This document shows positions 8,777-16,756 of a stretch of DNA of 24,801 nt, one piece after another. Position 1 is the first letter of the stretch, and each line of letters opens with the position of its first letter. The translations under genes were made by a program, and so were the position numbers. The notes under the pieces were generated by a model, which searched no databases, was not told the DNA's origin, and worked only from the letters and a program-made list of their open reading frames with translations. Source of the DNA: Sediminibacterium ginsengisoli (GTDB lineage Bacteria; Bacteroidota; Bacteroidia; Chitinophagales; Chitinophagaceae); NCBI GenBank assembly GCA_943324415.2, contig CALPLN020000008.1:1-24801 (forward strand), read 5' to 3'.

Positions 8777-10129
8777 TTATGCAGGTACATGAATTGGATC
8801 TGCATAGTGTTGTAAACCGAAATTGCTTGTTTGTGATAATACAGGGTTGTTGATATGCCACTCGAATTCATCACGGAAATGACGAATTGCGGCAGCAACT
8901 GGCCATGCAGCTGCATCGCCTAGTGGACAAATTGTATTACCCTCTATCTTTCTTTGAATATCCCATAGTAAATCAATGTCCGCTATTGTTCCTTGACCAT
9001 GTTCGATCTTGTATAATATTTTTTCCATCCATCCAGTACCCTCTCTACATGGAGAACATTGGCCACAACTTTCGTGACGATAAAAACGCGCCAATGTCAA
9101 TGTGTTTTTTACAATACATTGATCCTCGTCTAACACGATAAATCCGCCTGAACCTAACATTGAGCCTGTAGCAAATCCGCCGTCACTTAAACTTTCGTAG
9201 TTCATATAACGCGTTTCGCCCTTAGCTGTTTTTAATAACAAATTAGCGGGTAAAATTGGCACAGAAGATCCTCCAGGAATACAGGCTTTTAATTGCTTGC
9301 CTCCTTTTATGCCTCCACAATATTCGTCACTGTAAATAAATTCTTCTACAGAAATCGTCATGTCGATTTCATACACACCTGGCTTATTGATATTACCACA
9401 TGCAGAAATCAATTTCGTTCCTGTTGACCTACCTACTCCGATTTTTGCATATTCGTCACCACCTAAATTGATGATGGGAACGATGGCCGCCAATGTCTCT
9501 ACATTGTTTACCACCGTTGGACGTTGCCATAAACCCTGAATCGCTGGGAATGGAGGCTTAATTCTTGGGTTGCCACGCTTGCCTTCTAGTGATTCTATCA
9601 ATGCCGTTTCTTCCCCACAGATATAAGCACCAGCTCCACGTTGCACATATATATTGCAATCAAACCCAGTTCCTAAAATATTTTTTCCTAACCAGCCGTT
9701 TGCGTTTGCTTCTTTGATTGCATCTTCAAGTATATCTGTGATCCAAGCATATTCACCTCTGATATAGATATAAGTGTCATTTGATCCTAATGCGAAACTG
9801 GATACAATCAACCCCTCTAATAGCAAGTGTGGTATAAACTCCATTAAGTATCGATCCTTAAAAGTACCTGGCTCGCTCTCATCTGCATTGCAAACTAAGT
9901 GACGTGGCACCCCTTCTGGTTTTGCAATAAAACTCCATTTCATTCCTGTAGGAAAACCTGCACCACCTCTTCCTCTCAATCCACTTTTCTTTACTTCTTC
10001 TACAATGGATTCAGGATTCATTTCTTTCAAAGCTTTTTCTACACTGCGGTAACCCCCCTCACGGCGGTACACCTCGTAAGAACGAATTCCAGGTACATTT
10101 GCTTTATCTAGTAATAGTTTTACACCCAT
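8777..10129 (-). CDS. nuoF: NADH-quinone oxidoreductase subunit F (NADH/FMN binding)
   Basis: This 450-aa subunit oxidises NADH with FMN at the tip of complex I. The FMN/NADH-binding segment GLRGRGGAGFPTGMKW (residues about 50-65) and the second glycine-rich stretch YICGEETALIESLEGKRG (about 169-186) are intact. Cluster N3 ligands are Cys355, 358 and 361 in ESCGQCSPCREG and Cys401 in NTICPLGDAAAWP. Start and length are normal. Neighbours are nuoE (30 nt upstream) and nuoG (16 nt downstream). Confidence 0.97.
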   Translation of the reverse strand: MGVKLLLDKANVPGIRSYEVYRREGGYRSVEKALKEMNPESIVEEVKKSGLRGRGGAGFPTGMKWSFIAKPEGVPRHLVCNADESEPGTFKDRYLMEFIPHLLLEGLIVSSFALGSNDTYIYIRGEYAWITDILEDAIKEANANGWLGKNILGTGFDCNIYVQRGAGAYICGEETALIESLEGKRGNPRIKPPFPAIQGLWQRPTVVNNVETLAAIVPIINLGGDEYAKIGVGRSTGTKLISACGNINKPGVYEIDMTISVEEFIYSDEYCGGIKGGKQLKACIPGGSSVPILPANLLLKTAKGETRYMNYESLSDGGFATGSMLGSGGFIVLDEDQCIVKNTLTLARFYRHESCGQCSPCREGTGWMEKILYKIEHGQGTIADIDLLWDIQRKIEGNTICPLGDAAAWPVAAAIRHFRDEFEWHINNPVLSQTSNFGLQHYADPIHVPA

Positions 10130-10159
10130 TTGAATATTTTTAACGCGTTCAGTGATTTG

Positions 10160-10657
10160 TTATTTTGTTACAGTTGCTCTGTATTCAGCAATAATGCCGT
10201 CTACTTTTTCCTTAGTCAAGTGTTCCTTATAGATTTTACCCACTTGCATCATTGGCGCGTATCCGCAAGCACCAAGACACTCTACTAATTTTAAAGTAAA
10301 GACACCATCCTTAGTTGTCTCTCCTGGTTTGATGTCTAATTTTTGTTGGATATACCCAATGATATCATCAGAGCCACTAATCATACAAGGTCCAGTTTGA
10401 CAAACTTCAAAAATGAATTTTCCTACTGGCTTTAAATTATACATGCTATAAAAGCTTGCTACTTCATACACTTCGATTGGCTCAATTTTCAACAAACTAG
10501 CAATATAGTCCATCAATTCGGTTGGCAACCAACCATCGAAACTCTCCTGTGCAAGATGTAAGGCAGGAAGCAATGCACTCTTTTGTTTTCCTTCCGGATA
10601 ACGAGCTACCAAGCGGTTAAACTCGGCCATCTGTATTTCATTAAAAGTATAGGTCAT
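10160..10657 (-). CDS. nuoE: NADH-quinone oxidoreductase subunit E (2Fe-2S, thioredoxin-like)
   Basis: This 165-aa protein has the usual NuoE layout: a helical N-terminal half and a thioredoxin-like C-terminal half with a 2Fe-2S cluster (N1a). The cluster ligands are Cys86 and Cys91 in EVCQTGPCMISG and Cys127 and Cys131 in ECLGACGYAPMMQV. Its presence with NuoF and NuoG indicates a complete NADH-accepting module, unlike the 11-subunit complexes of some Bacteroidota that lack these three. Confidence 0.97.
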   Translation of the reverse strand: MTYTFNEIQMAEFNRLVARYPEGKQKSALLPALHLAQESFDGWLPTELMDYIASLLKIEPIEVYEVASFYSMYNLKPVGKFIFEVCQTGPCMISGSDDIIGYIQQKLDIKPGETTKDGVFTLKLVECLGACGYAPMMQVGKIYKEHLTKEKVDGIIAEYRATVTK

Positions 10658-10680
10658 ATCGAAAATTTCTTTTTTTATTT

Positions 10681-11904
10681 TTAAGCGTCTAATTCTCCAG
10701 CAATCAAATTCAAACTACTCATTGTAACTACGGCATCACTTAACATGCCCCCTTTGATCAATTCAGGATAGGCTTGATAGTAAATAAAACAAGGTCTTCT
10801 GAAATGCAATCTGAACGGAGTTCTTCCGCCATCACTGATTAAATAAAAACCAAGTTCACCATTGCCGCCTTCAACTGGGCTGTAGATCTGCCCCTTTGGT
10901 AAGTCTATCTCCCCCATGATGATTTTGAAATGCCAGATCAATGCTTCCATCTTTGTGTATACATCCTCTTTCTTTGGAAGATAATATTCAGGTACATCCG
11001 CATGGTAAACTTCGGCATCTGTTCCTTTGAAAGCTTGCACTTTTTCATAAGCCTGTCTGATGATAGAGATACTCTCCCACATTTCTGCATTACGAACTAA
11101 GAAACGGTCATAGTTATCACCCGTTGTTCCAACAGGTACTGTAAAATTAAAATCTTGATAACTACTATAGGGTTGATGTACACGTACATCATAGTCCACT
11201 CCTGCCGCTCTTAAATTAGGACCAGTAAAACCATAGTTCATCGCGCGTTCAGCACTAATTCCGCCTGTGCCTTGTGTACGCTCCATGAAAATTCTATTTC
11301 TTGTAAATAATCCTTCGAATTCTTTAAGCACTTTTGGATATTCGTTTAAGAACTTCTCCAACTTTGTAAATGCTGTGTTGGTAAAATTTCTTTCAAATCC
11401 ACCAATACGTCCAATATTTGTTGTTAATCTAGAACCACAGATCTCTTCATAAATTTCATAAATCAATTCACGATACTGCATTACATATAAAAATCCAGTA
11501 TAGGCTCCTGTATCTACACCGACAATTGAATTGCAAATTAAGTGATCAGAGATACGCGCTAATTCCATAATGATTACTCGTAAATAATCAACACGCTTAG
11601 GTGTTTCAATATTCAAGAATTTTTCACATGTGATATGCCATCCCATATTATTGATTGGGCTACTACAATAGTTTAAACGGTCGGTGATAGGGGTAATTTG
11701 ATACAATGGTCGTCTTTCTGCTAATTTTTCAAACGCACGATGAATATAGCCCACTGTTTGGTCAGACGAGACGATGCGCTCACCATCCACTTCCATAATA
11801 TTTTGAAACACACCGTGCGTCGCAGGATGTGTTGGTCCAATATTTAAAGTAGTCGTAGTTTTCTCGATCGAACCCTCTGGTAATGTAATGTGATTGTGTT
11901 CCAT
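10681..11904 (-). CDS. nuoD: NADH-quinone oxidoreductase subunit D (quinone-site subunit)
   Basis: This 407-aa protein is the 49-kDa-type subunit that, with NuoB, forms the quinone-reduction site. It shows GPTHPATHG (residues 23-31; its His residues line the quinone site) and the hydrogenase-like core with ERTQGTGGISAERAMNYGFTG. It ends in SLNLIAGELDA, close to the usual C-terminus. It is not fused to NuoC, which is a separate gene 34 nt upstream. Confidence 0.97.
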   Translation of the reverse strand: MEHNHITLPEGSIEKTTTTLNIGPTHPATHGVFQNIMEVDGERIVSSDQTVGYIHRAFEKLAERRPLYQITPITDRLNYCSSPINNMGWHITCEKFLNIETPKRVDYLRVIIMELARISDHLICNSIVGVDTGAYTGFLYVMQYRELIYEIYEEICGSRLTTNIGRIGGFERNFTNTAFTKLEKFLNEYPKVLKEFEGLFTRNRIFMERTQGTGGISAERAMNYGFTGPNLRAAGVDYDVRVHQPYSSYQDFNFTVPVGTTGDNYDRFLVRNAEMWESISIIRQAYEKVQAFKGTDAEVYHADVPEYYLPKKEDVYTKMEALIWHFKIIMGEIDLPKGQIYSPVEGGNGELGFYLISDGGRTPFRLHFRRPCFIYYQAYPELIKGGMLSDAVVTMSSLNLIAGELDA

Positions 11905-11938
11905 TGTATATTTAGTTATACCTTAAATTTTTTATTAA

Positions 11939-12445
11939 TTATCCTCTACCAAACATTTCGTCATCCTTATCAATTCTTGTTTGATCTTCTAACGGGAATT
12001 CTTTTCTCAATGGGAAATAATCCATTTCATCCACATTCAGAATACGCTTTAAATTCGGATGTCCTACAAAATTGATGCCGAAAAAATCATAGGTTTCACG
12101 CTCCATCCAATTTGCTGATTCAAATAATTTAGTAGCTGTATAGACATCTGTATTTTCCAAAGAAGTACTTACTGAAAAACGGAGTCTAACATTCTCTTTT
12201 AAATTATGCAAATGATATACCACAACCAATTCTGCACCTTTTTGATCAGGATAATTCACTGCACAGATATCTGTTAAGAAAGTAAATCCTAAACTTGGTT
12301 CATCATATAAAAATTGCAATACTTTCAAATTGATTTCTTTAGGAGATTCAAATGAAAGCATACCATAACTAGTTGCAAATTGCGAGACTTGATCTCCAAA
12401 TTTTGCAACTAATATTTCTTGTATCATTTCGTTATTTAACGACAT
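11939..12445 (-). CDS. nuoC: NADH-quinone oxidoreductase subunit C
   Basis: This 168-aa protein is the 30-kDa-type hydrophilic subunit that packs against NuoD. The family signature is clear near residues 112-135: ERETYDFFGINFVGHPNL followed by KRIL and the acidic PLRKEFPLED stretch. It has no cofactor ligands, as expected. Its C-terminal tail after the PLRKEFPLED motif is short (about 18 residues). It is separate from nuoD, unlike the E. coli nuoCD fusion. Confidence 0.96.
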   Translation of the reverse strand: MSLNNEMIQEILVAKFGDQVSQFATSYGMLSFESPKEINLKVLQFLYDEPSLGFTFLTDICAVNYPDQKGAELVVVYHLHNLKENVRLRFSVSTSLENTDVYTATKLFESANWMERETYDFFGINFVGHPNLKRILNVDEMDYFPLRKEFPLEDQTRIDKDDEMFGRG

Positions 12446-12466
12446 ATTGTAAGAATTAAGTGTTGG

Positions 12467-13054
12467 CTATTGAATGCCATAACTATTTAATAATGCTTTG
12501 TATTGTTCGCTATTTCTACGGCGAATGCTTTCTTGTCCAACTAAGTCTTGAATTTTCATAAAGCCATCGATGATTGCTTCTGGTCTTGGAGGACAACCTG
12601 GCACATACACGTCTACAGGAATTACTTGATCAATTCCTTGTAACACACTGTAGGTGTCAAAAATTCCACCACTTGATGCACAAGCACCAACCGCAATTAC
12701 CCAACGTGGCTCAGCCATTTGGATGTATACTTGTCTTAATACAGGTGCCATTTTTTTTGCAATCGTTCCCATTACCATCAACAAATCGCATTGACGTGGA
12801 GAGAAACCTACACGCTCAGATCCGAAACGAGATAAGTCATAGTGCGACGCCATAGTTGCCATAAACTCAATGCCACAACATGATGTAGCAAAAGGCAAAG
12901 GCCACAAAGAATTTTTTCTTGCAAGACCGACAACAGAACTTAATTGTGTTGCAAAAAATCCATCACCGGGAACACCATCTGGTGCTTTACCCATTCCAAT
13001 TGCATCAGCAATCTCTGCTTCTTTTGGATGTATGTTAAATCTTACTGGACGCAT
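12467..13054 (-). CDS. nuoB: NADH-quinone oxidoreductase subunit B (cluster N2)
   Basis: This 195-aa protein is the PSST subunit that carries the terminal 4Fe-4S cluster N2, the direct donor to quinone. The ligands are the tandem Cys59-Cys60 in ATSCCGIEFMA, Cys125 in AVGACASSGG and Cys154 in YVPGCPPRPEA. Residues after 170 form a short basic tail (SIRRRNSEQYKALLNSYGIQ). It lies 27 nt after nuoA and 21 nt before nuoC. Confidence 0.97.
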   Translation of the reverse strand: MRPVRFNIHPKEAEIADAIGMGKAPDGVPGDGFFATQLSSVVGLARKNSLWPLPFATSCCGIEFMATMASHYDLSRFGSERVGFSPRQCDLLMVMGTIAKKMAPVLRQVYIQMAEPRWVIAVGACASSGGIFDTYSVLQGIDQVIPVDVYVPGCPPRPEAIIDGFMKIQDLVGQESIRRRNSEQYKALLNSYGIQ

Positions 13055-13081
13055 AATTTATGCATTATATTTTTTAAAAAA

Positions 13082-13447
13082 TTAATCTTCCCATTTAAGT
13101 GCACCTTTCTTGATAATATAGACAAAGCCTACCAAGAAAAAACCAACGAATAAAACCACTTCGAAAAATCCAGCCCAGCCTAAACTTTTAAAATTAACTG
13201 CGTAGGGATAAAAGAAAATAACTTCTACATCGAACAAGACGAATAAGATAGCCACTAAAAAATATTTGATGGCCATTGGTGATCTTGCATCTCCATGAGA
13301 TTCAATTCCACTCGCGAAATTCTCTAACTTGTCGGATGTTTTTCGCTTAGGGCCTAATAAGCTAGACACCAAAATCATGATGGCCACAAAGCCACCTGCA
13401 AATAATATTTGCAATGCGATTGGTAAGTAATTGGCAGCACTGTTCAT
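13082..13447 (-). CDS. nuoA: NADH-quinone oxidoreductase subunit A
   Basis: This three-helix membrane subunit (ND3) is 121 aa from the ATG at 13445-13447. The family markers are KLENFASGIESHGDARSP in the loop after helix 1, where the usual cysteine of ECG is replaced by Ser (ASGIES), and FVLFDVEVIFFYPYAV in helix 2. The frame can be extended by eight codons to a TTG at 13471, but that start would lie inside the proposed promoter box. This is the first gene of the nuo operon. Confidence 0.95.
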   Translation of the reverse strand: MNSAANYLPIALQILFAGGFVAIMILVSSLLGPKRKTSDKLENFASGIESHGDARSPMAIKYFLVAILFVLFDVEVIFFYPYAVNFKSLGWAGFFEVVLFVGFFLVGFVYIIKKGALKWED

Positions 13448-13468
13448 TTCTAAGTCGTTTAGGTGCCG

Positions 13469-13476
13469 CAAAAATA
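13469..13476 (-). promoter_or_regulatory. candidate -7 box of the nuo operon promoter
   Basis: TATTTTTG on the minus strand matches the Bacteroidota -7 consensus TAnnTTTG in full and lies 21 nt before the nuoA ATG. The expected -33 position (about 13496-13500) shows no TTG. It falls in the T-run of the preceding terminator. The whole space between the two transcription units is about 50 nt, so the promoter must be here or overlap the terminator. Confidence 0.45.
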
Positions 13477-13500
13477 CGCAAAGGATACTTGTTTTAACTA

Positions 13501-13526
13501 AAAACTCCCCATAAATGGGGAGTTTT
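13501..13526 (-). terminator. intrinsic terminator after the TPR gene
   Basis: A 10-bp stem (AAAACTCCCC pairing with GGGGAGTTTT) with a 6-nt loop starts 48 nt after the TPR gene stop. On the minus strand the stem is followed by a T-run, so it works in the direction of the TPR gene. It separates the TPR cluster from nuoA. Confidence 0.85.
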
Positions 13527-13574
13527 TTAAATCTTTTTTTTAAAGCCTACAATCGGCTAAAAAAACGGGATATA

Positions 13575-15329
13575 TTAGTTCTTATTTTCAGCTGGTGCAT
13601 CTGCTGCAGGCTTTTGATTTCCTTGCATCTTTTTGATGATTTCCCAGTTTTTTACTAGACTTTCCTTGATTTTGATTGTTTGAGCTTCACCAGGCATTAA
13701 TTCCAATACTTTATCACACATGCCTATCGCTTTTTCTAAATCTTTAATTTCATTGAAATAACCCATCATAGCATAGTAATTGTTTACCAAAGCTTGCTTG
13801 TTTTTAACAGGATCTTTCAACAAAAATTCATTTTGAAGTGTTGCAGCTTGAAACACGATACCCAAACTATTCGCAGTATCGATCAATTTAGCACCCTTTA
13901 CGTTGAAAGAATACCCATTTGCACGATCTGGAAATGCAGCAATATATTGTTTTGCAATTTCTGTTGTTGCAAGGCCATCTTTTGCGTTTAAAGCCACGCT
14001 AGACAACTTGTAGTAATACACTTCGTCTTTGATCCCTCTTAAGTTGAAATAGTTTGTATTCCACTTTAAAGCATCTACATACATATTTGATTTTTCAAAC
14101 ATATCTGCGCCTAATTTGTAAAACTTCATTCGATTCGCTTTCACCGTATCAGCAGCGATTGCCTTTTCCAATATACCAGCTAAAACAGTCTCATTTCCCT
14201 TGAATTTAGACAACACTTTTACCGCAAGTTCATAATCTGTATTCAAAACCTTGTCTGCTGAGCTAGTATTGATAAATTGTTCGATATAGCTTTTTGCTTG
14301 TATTGAATCTCCCTTACGGTCGTAGTTGTAGGCCAATAATACCCCTAAACGAGGTAATGCATTGATTCCAATTGCAGTTTCTAACTCCTTAGCCTTAGCC
14401 AAAGAAGCATCATATTGTCCAGCACGGAATAAATAATCGGCGTTAAAGATATCCAAAGCAGGGTCTTTGTCTGCATTTTGCAAGAAAAGGTCAAGATTTG
14501 CCTTCGCAGTTTCAGTGTTCTTATCTGCATAATATTGATACAATGCAAAATAAGTAGGCGCAAACTTAGGATCTGCTTCTAAAGACTTTTTAAAATATTC
14601 ATCAAAAGATTCTAAGTTATTTTGTGATTGATACACTTTACCAATTCTATAATAAGGATAGGCATTTTGTGGATCTCTACTAATCGCTTCCATGAAGGCA
14701 GTCACCGCTTCTCCGCCATTTTCACCACCCAACTTAAGGTAGTTAATGCCCAAGTTTACATACAAGCTTGGCAATACTGGCGTTCCTTCGTATGCAGAAA
14801 TGGTTTCCTTTAATTTATCAATCGCATATTGATGATCACCCACATTTGATGGCACTTCAGAATGGATATAACCAATCGCATTCACAATGTCTTGACTTGG
14901 CTTTCCTTTGAATTTACCTTTTGTATTCAATGTGGTTGTGATAGCAACTTCTAAAGTTTGCTTGATGGCGTTGATGTCTGCAGTTTCACCTGCTTCTAAC
15001 AACTGAACATGCGCTGTTCCAACTAAGACCCAAGCGTTGTTGCCTAACTCATCTGCCGCTTTTTTGTACAATTCTTTTGTAGCTTGTATAAACGCCTTGT
15101 CTGGAGCGCCGGCGCCATTTTGAGATAAAATCGCTTGACCATACCAAAATATGGTTTCTGGATCTTTAGCGTTTTTCTCAAAAGCATCTTTAAAGAAAGC
15201 TAAAGCAGATTTGTTCTTTTCATAACGCATCAATTTCAATCCCTCGTTTAATGGAGATACAGGTACTTGTGCGTTTACTCCAGTCAAAGCAAATGCTACT
15301 CCCATCATCAATACAACCAATTTTTTCAT
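13575..15329 (-). CDS. secreted tetratricopeptide-repeat protein
   Basis: This protein is 584 aa from the ATG at 15327-15329 (a GTG one codon upstream is also open). A signal peptide of about 20 residues (MKKLVVLMMGVAFALTGVNA, cleaved before Gln) predicts export to the periplasm. The rest is helical, with several TPR-like 34-residue units, clearest near 190-275 (GEAVTAFMEAISRDPQNAYP, then YYRIGKVYQSQNNLESFDEY) and near 535-555. The C-terminus is Lys/Ala/Glu-rich. TPR proteins scaffold protein contacts; no catalytic site is visible. It lies about 190 nt after a PstS-like lipoprotein gene on the same strand, a pairing I recall from other Bacteroidota. The specific function is unknown. Confidence 0.88.
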   Translation of the reverse strand: MKKLVVLMMGVAFALTGVNAQVPVSPLNEGLKLMRYEKNKSALAFFKDAFEKNAKDPETIFWYGQAILSQNGAGAPDKAFIQATKELYKKAADELGNNAWVLVGTAHVQLLEAGETADINAIKQTLEVAITTTLNTKGKFKGKPSQDIVNAIGYIHSEVPSNVGDHQYAIDKLKETISAYEGTPVLPSLYVNLGINYLKLGGENGGEAVTAFMEAISRDPQNAYPYYRIGKVYQSQNNLESFDEYFKKSLEADPKFAPTYFALYQYYADKNTETAKANLDLFLQNADKDPALDIFNADYLFRAGQYDASLAKAKELETAIGINALPRLGVLLAYNYDRKGDSIQAKSYIEQFINTSSADKVLNTDYELAVKVLSKFKGNETVLAGILEKAIAADTVKANRMKFYKLGADMFEKSNMYVDALKWNTNYFNLRGIKDEVYYYKLSSVALNAKDGLATTEIAKQYIAAFPDRANGYSFNVKGAKLIDTANSLGIVFQAATLQNEFLLKDPVKNKQALVNNYYAMMGYFNEIKDLEKAIGMCDKVLELMPGEAQTIKIKESLVKNWEIIKKMQGNQKPAADAPAENKN

Positions 15330-15521
15330 CACAGGTGTTTTTGTATTTTATAAATTATGCTCATTTCAAAACCCTCATTTCGCGAATAATTCGAAGAAAA
15401 ACAGGGAAACCAAAGTCAAGGGTTTGATGCTCAACTTTAAGAAGTCTAAAAATATTAATTTTTTTGCAAGAATTCGATTTAATTTTTAGTTAATTCTACT
15501 AAAACTTGTTAGCATTTACAA
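15330..15521. other. intergenic stretch with no visible gene
   Basis: About 190 bases between the PstS-like and TPR genes. It is AT-rich, holds no credible ORF, tRNA-like fold or strong hairpin. The nearest match to a -7 box on the minus strand (TGACTTTG at about 15410-15417) differs at one base and lacks a well-placed -33. Whether the TPR gene has its own promoter here is unclear. Confidence 0.5.
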
Positions 15522-16448
15522 CTATTCCAGCAAACTATTCCTTTTTTTAAAGCCCATTTTTGCAGGCACTAAAAAAGATCGCTTAAAAATCAACTGCCCC
15601 CTTTCCAAACTTAAAAAATTTAAAAAGCCTGTACCCAGTCCAGCTGCATTTTCTTTTAAGATATAATAAACAGGTAGCGTAAGCGGATATTGTGCTTTGC
15701 TAATTGTAGCAGGTGAAGGTTTTGAAAAATATCCTTTTTCAATGCATTGCGTACATTCTACCAAGCCTAATTTTACTTTTTTACGCAATTCAATTTGTGC
15801 AGGATCATACCCATCACCAATCCAGTTCATTCCCACAAACCCAATGGCATCTTGATGTGTAGCGATATAGTCAATTACTTGTTTGCTACCATTTGCTGCA
15901 ACTACATTTTTACCTAGAGGGACGTCTTTTGCTAAACTATCTTTTAAGAAACGAATGATGCCTGTTAACTGATTGCCATCCATGACCACCTCTTTATTCA
16001 CCTTGCCTGTGAGTCTTTGGCTTAAGTCATCTAAACTAAAAATACTGTCTTTAGCAGATTTATGGACCAAGACTGCGACCGCATTGTAGGCAAGAATGGC
16101 AAAATTTGGATTGAAACTGAGGCTTTTTTTATACTCAACTTGCTCTTTCTTATTGAGGCCTCTGGTTACAAAAATCATCCTTGTGCTATCGTTGGCTAAA
16201 TCTTTAAAACAATCCATTTCGGATTTATAGCTTGCCTCAATCTGGGCCTTAGGATTGCTTGCTAAAAATACTTTTAATTGTTCCTCCATAAAAGGCCTAA
16301 AACTTTCTTCTACAGAGATTCGAATCAAACCTTCATTAGGTGTATCTAAGGCCTTGTCTGGGGCATTGTTGCATGAAATAAAGAATAGAAGGCCTATCCA
16401 TCCAAAAAATAGGGGGCGCATAAATAGAGTTTTGTTGCTTGAAAGCAT
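15522..16448 (-). CDS. PstS-like substrate-binding lipoprotein
   Basis: This 308-aa protein starts with a lipoprotein signal ending in FFISC (lipid-anchored Cys26). It then resembles the PstS/PBP-like fold: IRISVEESFRPFMEEQLKVF, the RMIFVTRGLNKKEQ segment, and a later QDAIGFVGMNWIGDG stretch. The usual SGT-type anion-binding motif is replaced by GNQLTGIIRF, so phosphate as ligand is uncertain. No ABC permease or ATPase gene is nearby. The ATG at 16446-16448 shares its A with the upstream stop (TAATG), suggesting translational coupling; an internal ATG at 16421 would give a shorter, equally plausible signal peptide. Confidence 0.8.
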   Translation of the reverse strand: MLSSNKTLFMRPLFFGWIGLLFFISCNNAPDKALDTPNEGLIRISVEESFRPFMEEQLKVFLASNPKAQIEASYKSEMDCFKDLANDSTRMIFVTRGLNKKEQVEYKKSLSFNPNFAILAYNAVAVLVHKSAKDSIFSLDDLSQRLTGKVNKEVVMDGNQLTGIIRFLKDSLAKDVPLGKNVVAANGSKQVIDYIATHQDAIGFVGMNWIGDGYDPAQIELRKKVKLGLVECTQCIEKGYFSKPSPATISKAQYPLTLPVYYILKENAAGLGTGFLNFLSLERGQLIFKRSFLVPAKMGFKKRNSLLE

Positions 16449-16684
16449 TAATAATCTTGTTTCACAGCTCTAAAGAGCCTAAATCCACCATAGAACATGC
16501 ACATTGTGCCAAAAATGAGCCTAAAATCATTGTCTATATTCAATACCATATCTATTTTGAAGTATTTAGCTCCAAACAAGATGCATCCAATACCAAGAAT
16601 GAGTGTGGACATGGAGAAGTCATATATCCTTCTGAAAAAACGGTAAGACCTTTCTGATTTTTCTCTTTCTTCCATATGCGGCAA
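16448..16684 (-). CDS. small two-helix inner-membrane protein
   Basis: This is a 78-aa protein with a charged, basic N-terminus (about residues 1-22) and two hydrophobic segments at about 24-42 and 55-72, ending in a short charged tail. I recognise no named domain. It is probably real because its stop overlaps the start of the PstS-like gene in TAATG and it reads on the same strand with no other candidate in the space. Its job is unknown; position suggests a partner of the PstS-like/TPR pair. Confidence 0.72.
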   Translation of the reverse strand: MPHMEEREKSERSYRFFRRIYDFSMSTLILGIGCILFGAKYFKIDMVLNIDNDFRLIFGTMCMFYGGFRLFRAVKQDY

Positions 16685-16694
16685 TTTTGAAAAG

Positions 16695-16702
16695 CAAATT
16701 AA
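16695..16702 (-). promoter_or_regulatory. possible -7 box for the small membrane protein/PstS-like/TPR cluster
   Basis: TTAATTTG on the minus strand matches TAnnTTTG except at the second base and lies 10 nt before the ATG at 16684. There is no clear -33 TTG. The box faces the hisS promoter in a 72-nt divergent gap. Confidence 0.3.
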
Positions 16703-16731
16703 ACAATTAACATGGTAACGATTTAAAAAAT

Positions 16732-16739
16732 TATCTTTA
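16732..16739 (+). promoter_or_regulatory. possible -7 box of hisS
   Basis: TATCTTTA matches TAnnTTTG at seven of eight bases and ends 17 nt before the hisS ATG. A clear -33 TTG is not seen. The gap to the divergent gene is only 72 nt, so the hisS promoter should lie here. Confidence 0.4.
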
Positions 16740-16756
16740 CTGCCAAATTTGAGTTC

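Noticed and set aside
390..13471. Many plus-strand open frames of 60-125 codons across the nuo operon
   Set aside because: They are all antisense to well-identified nuo genes, have no family features, and arise from codon use of membrane proteins.
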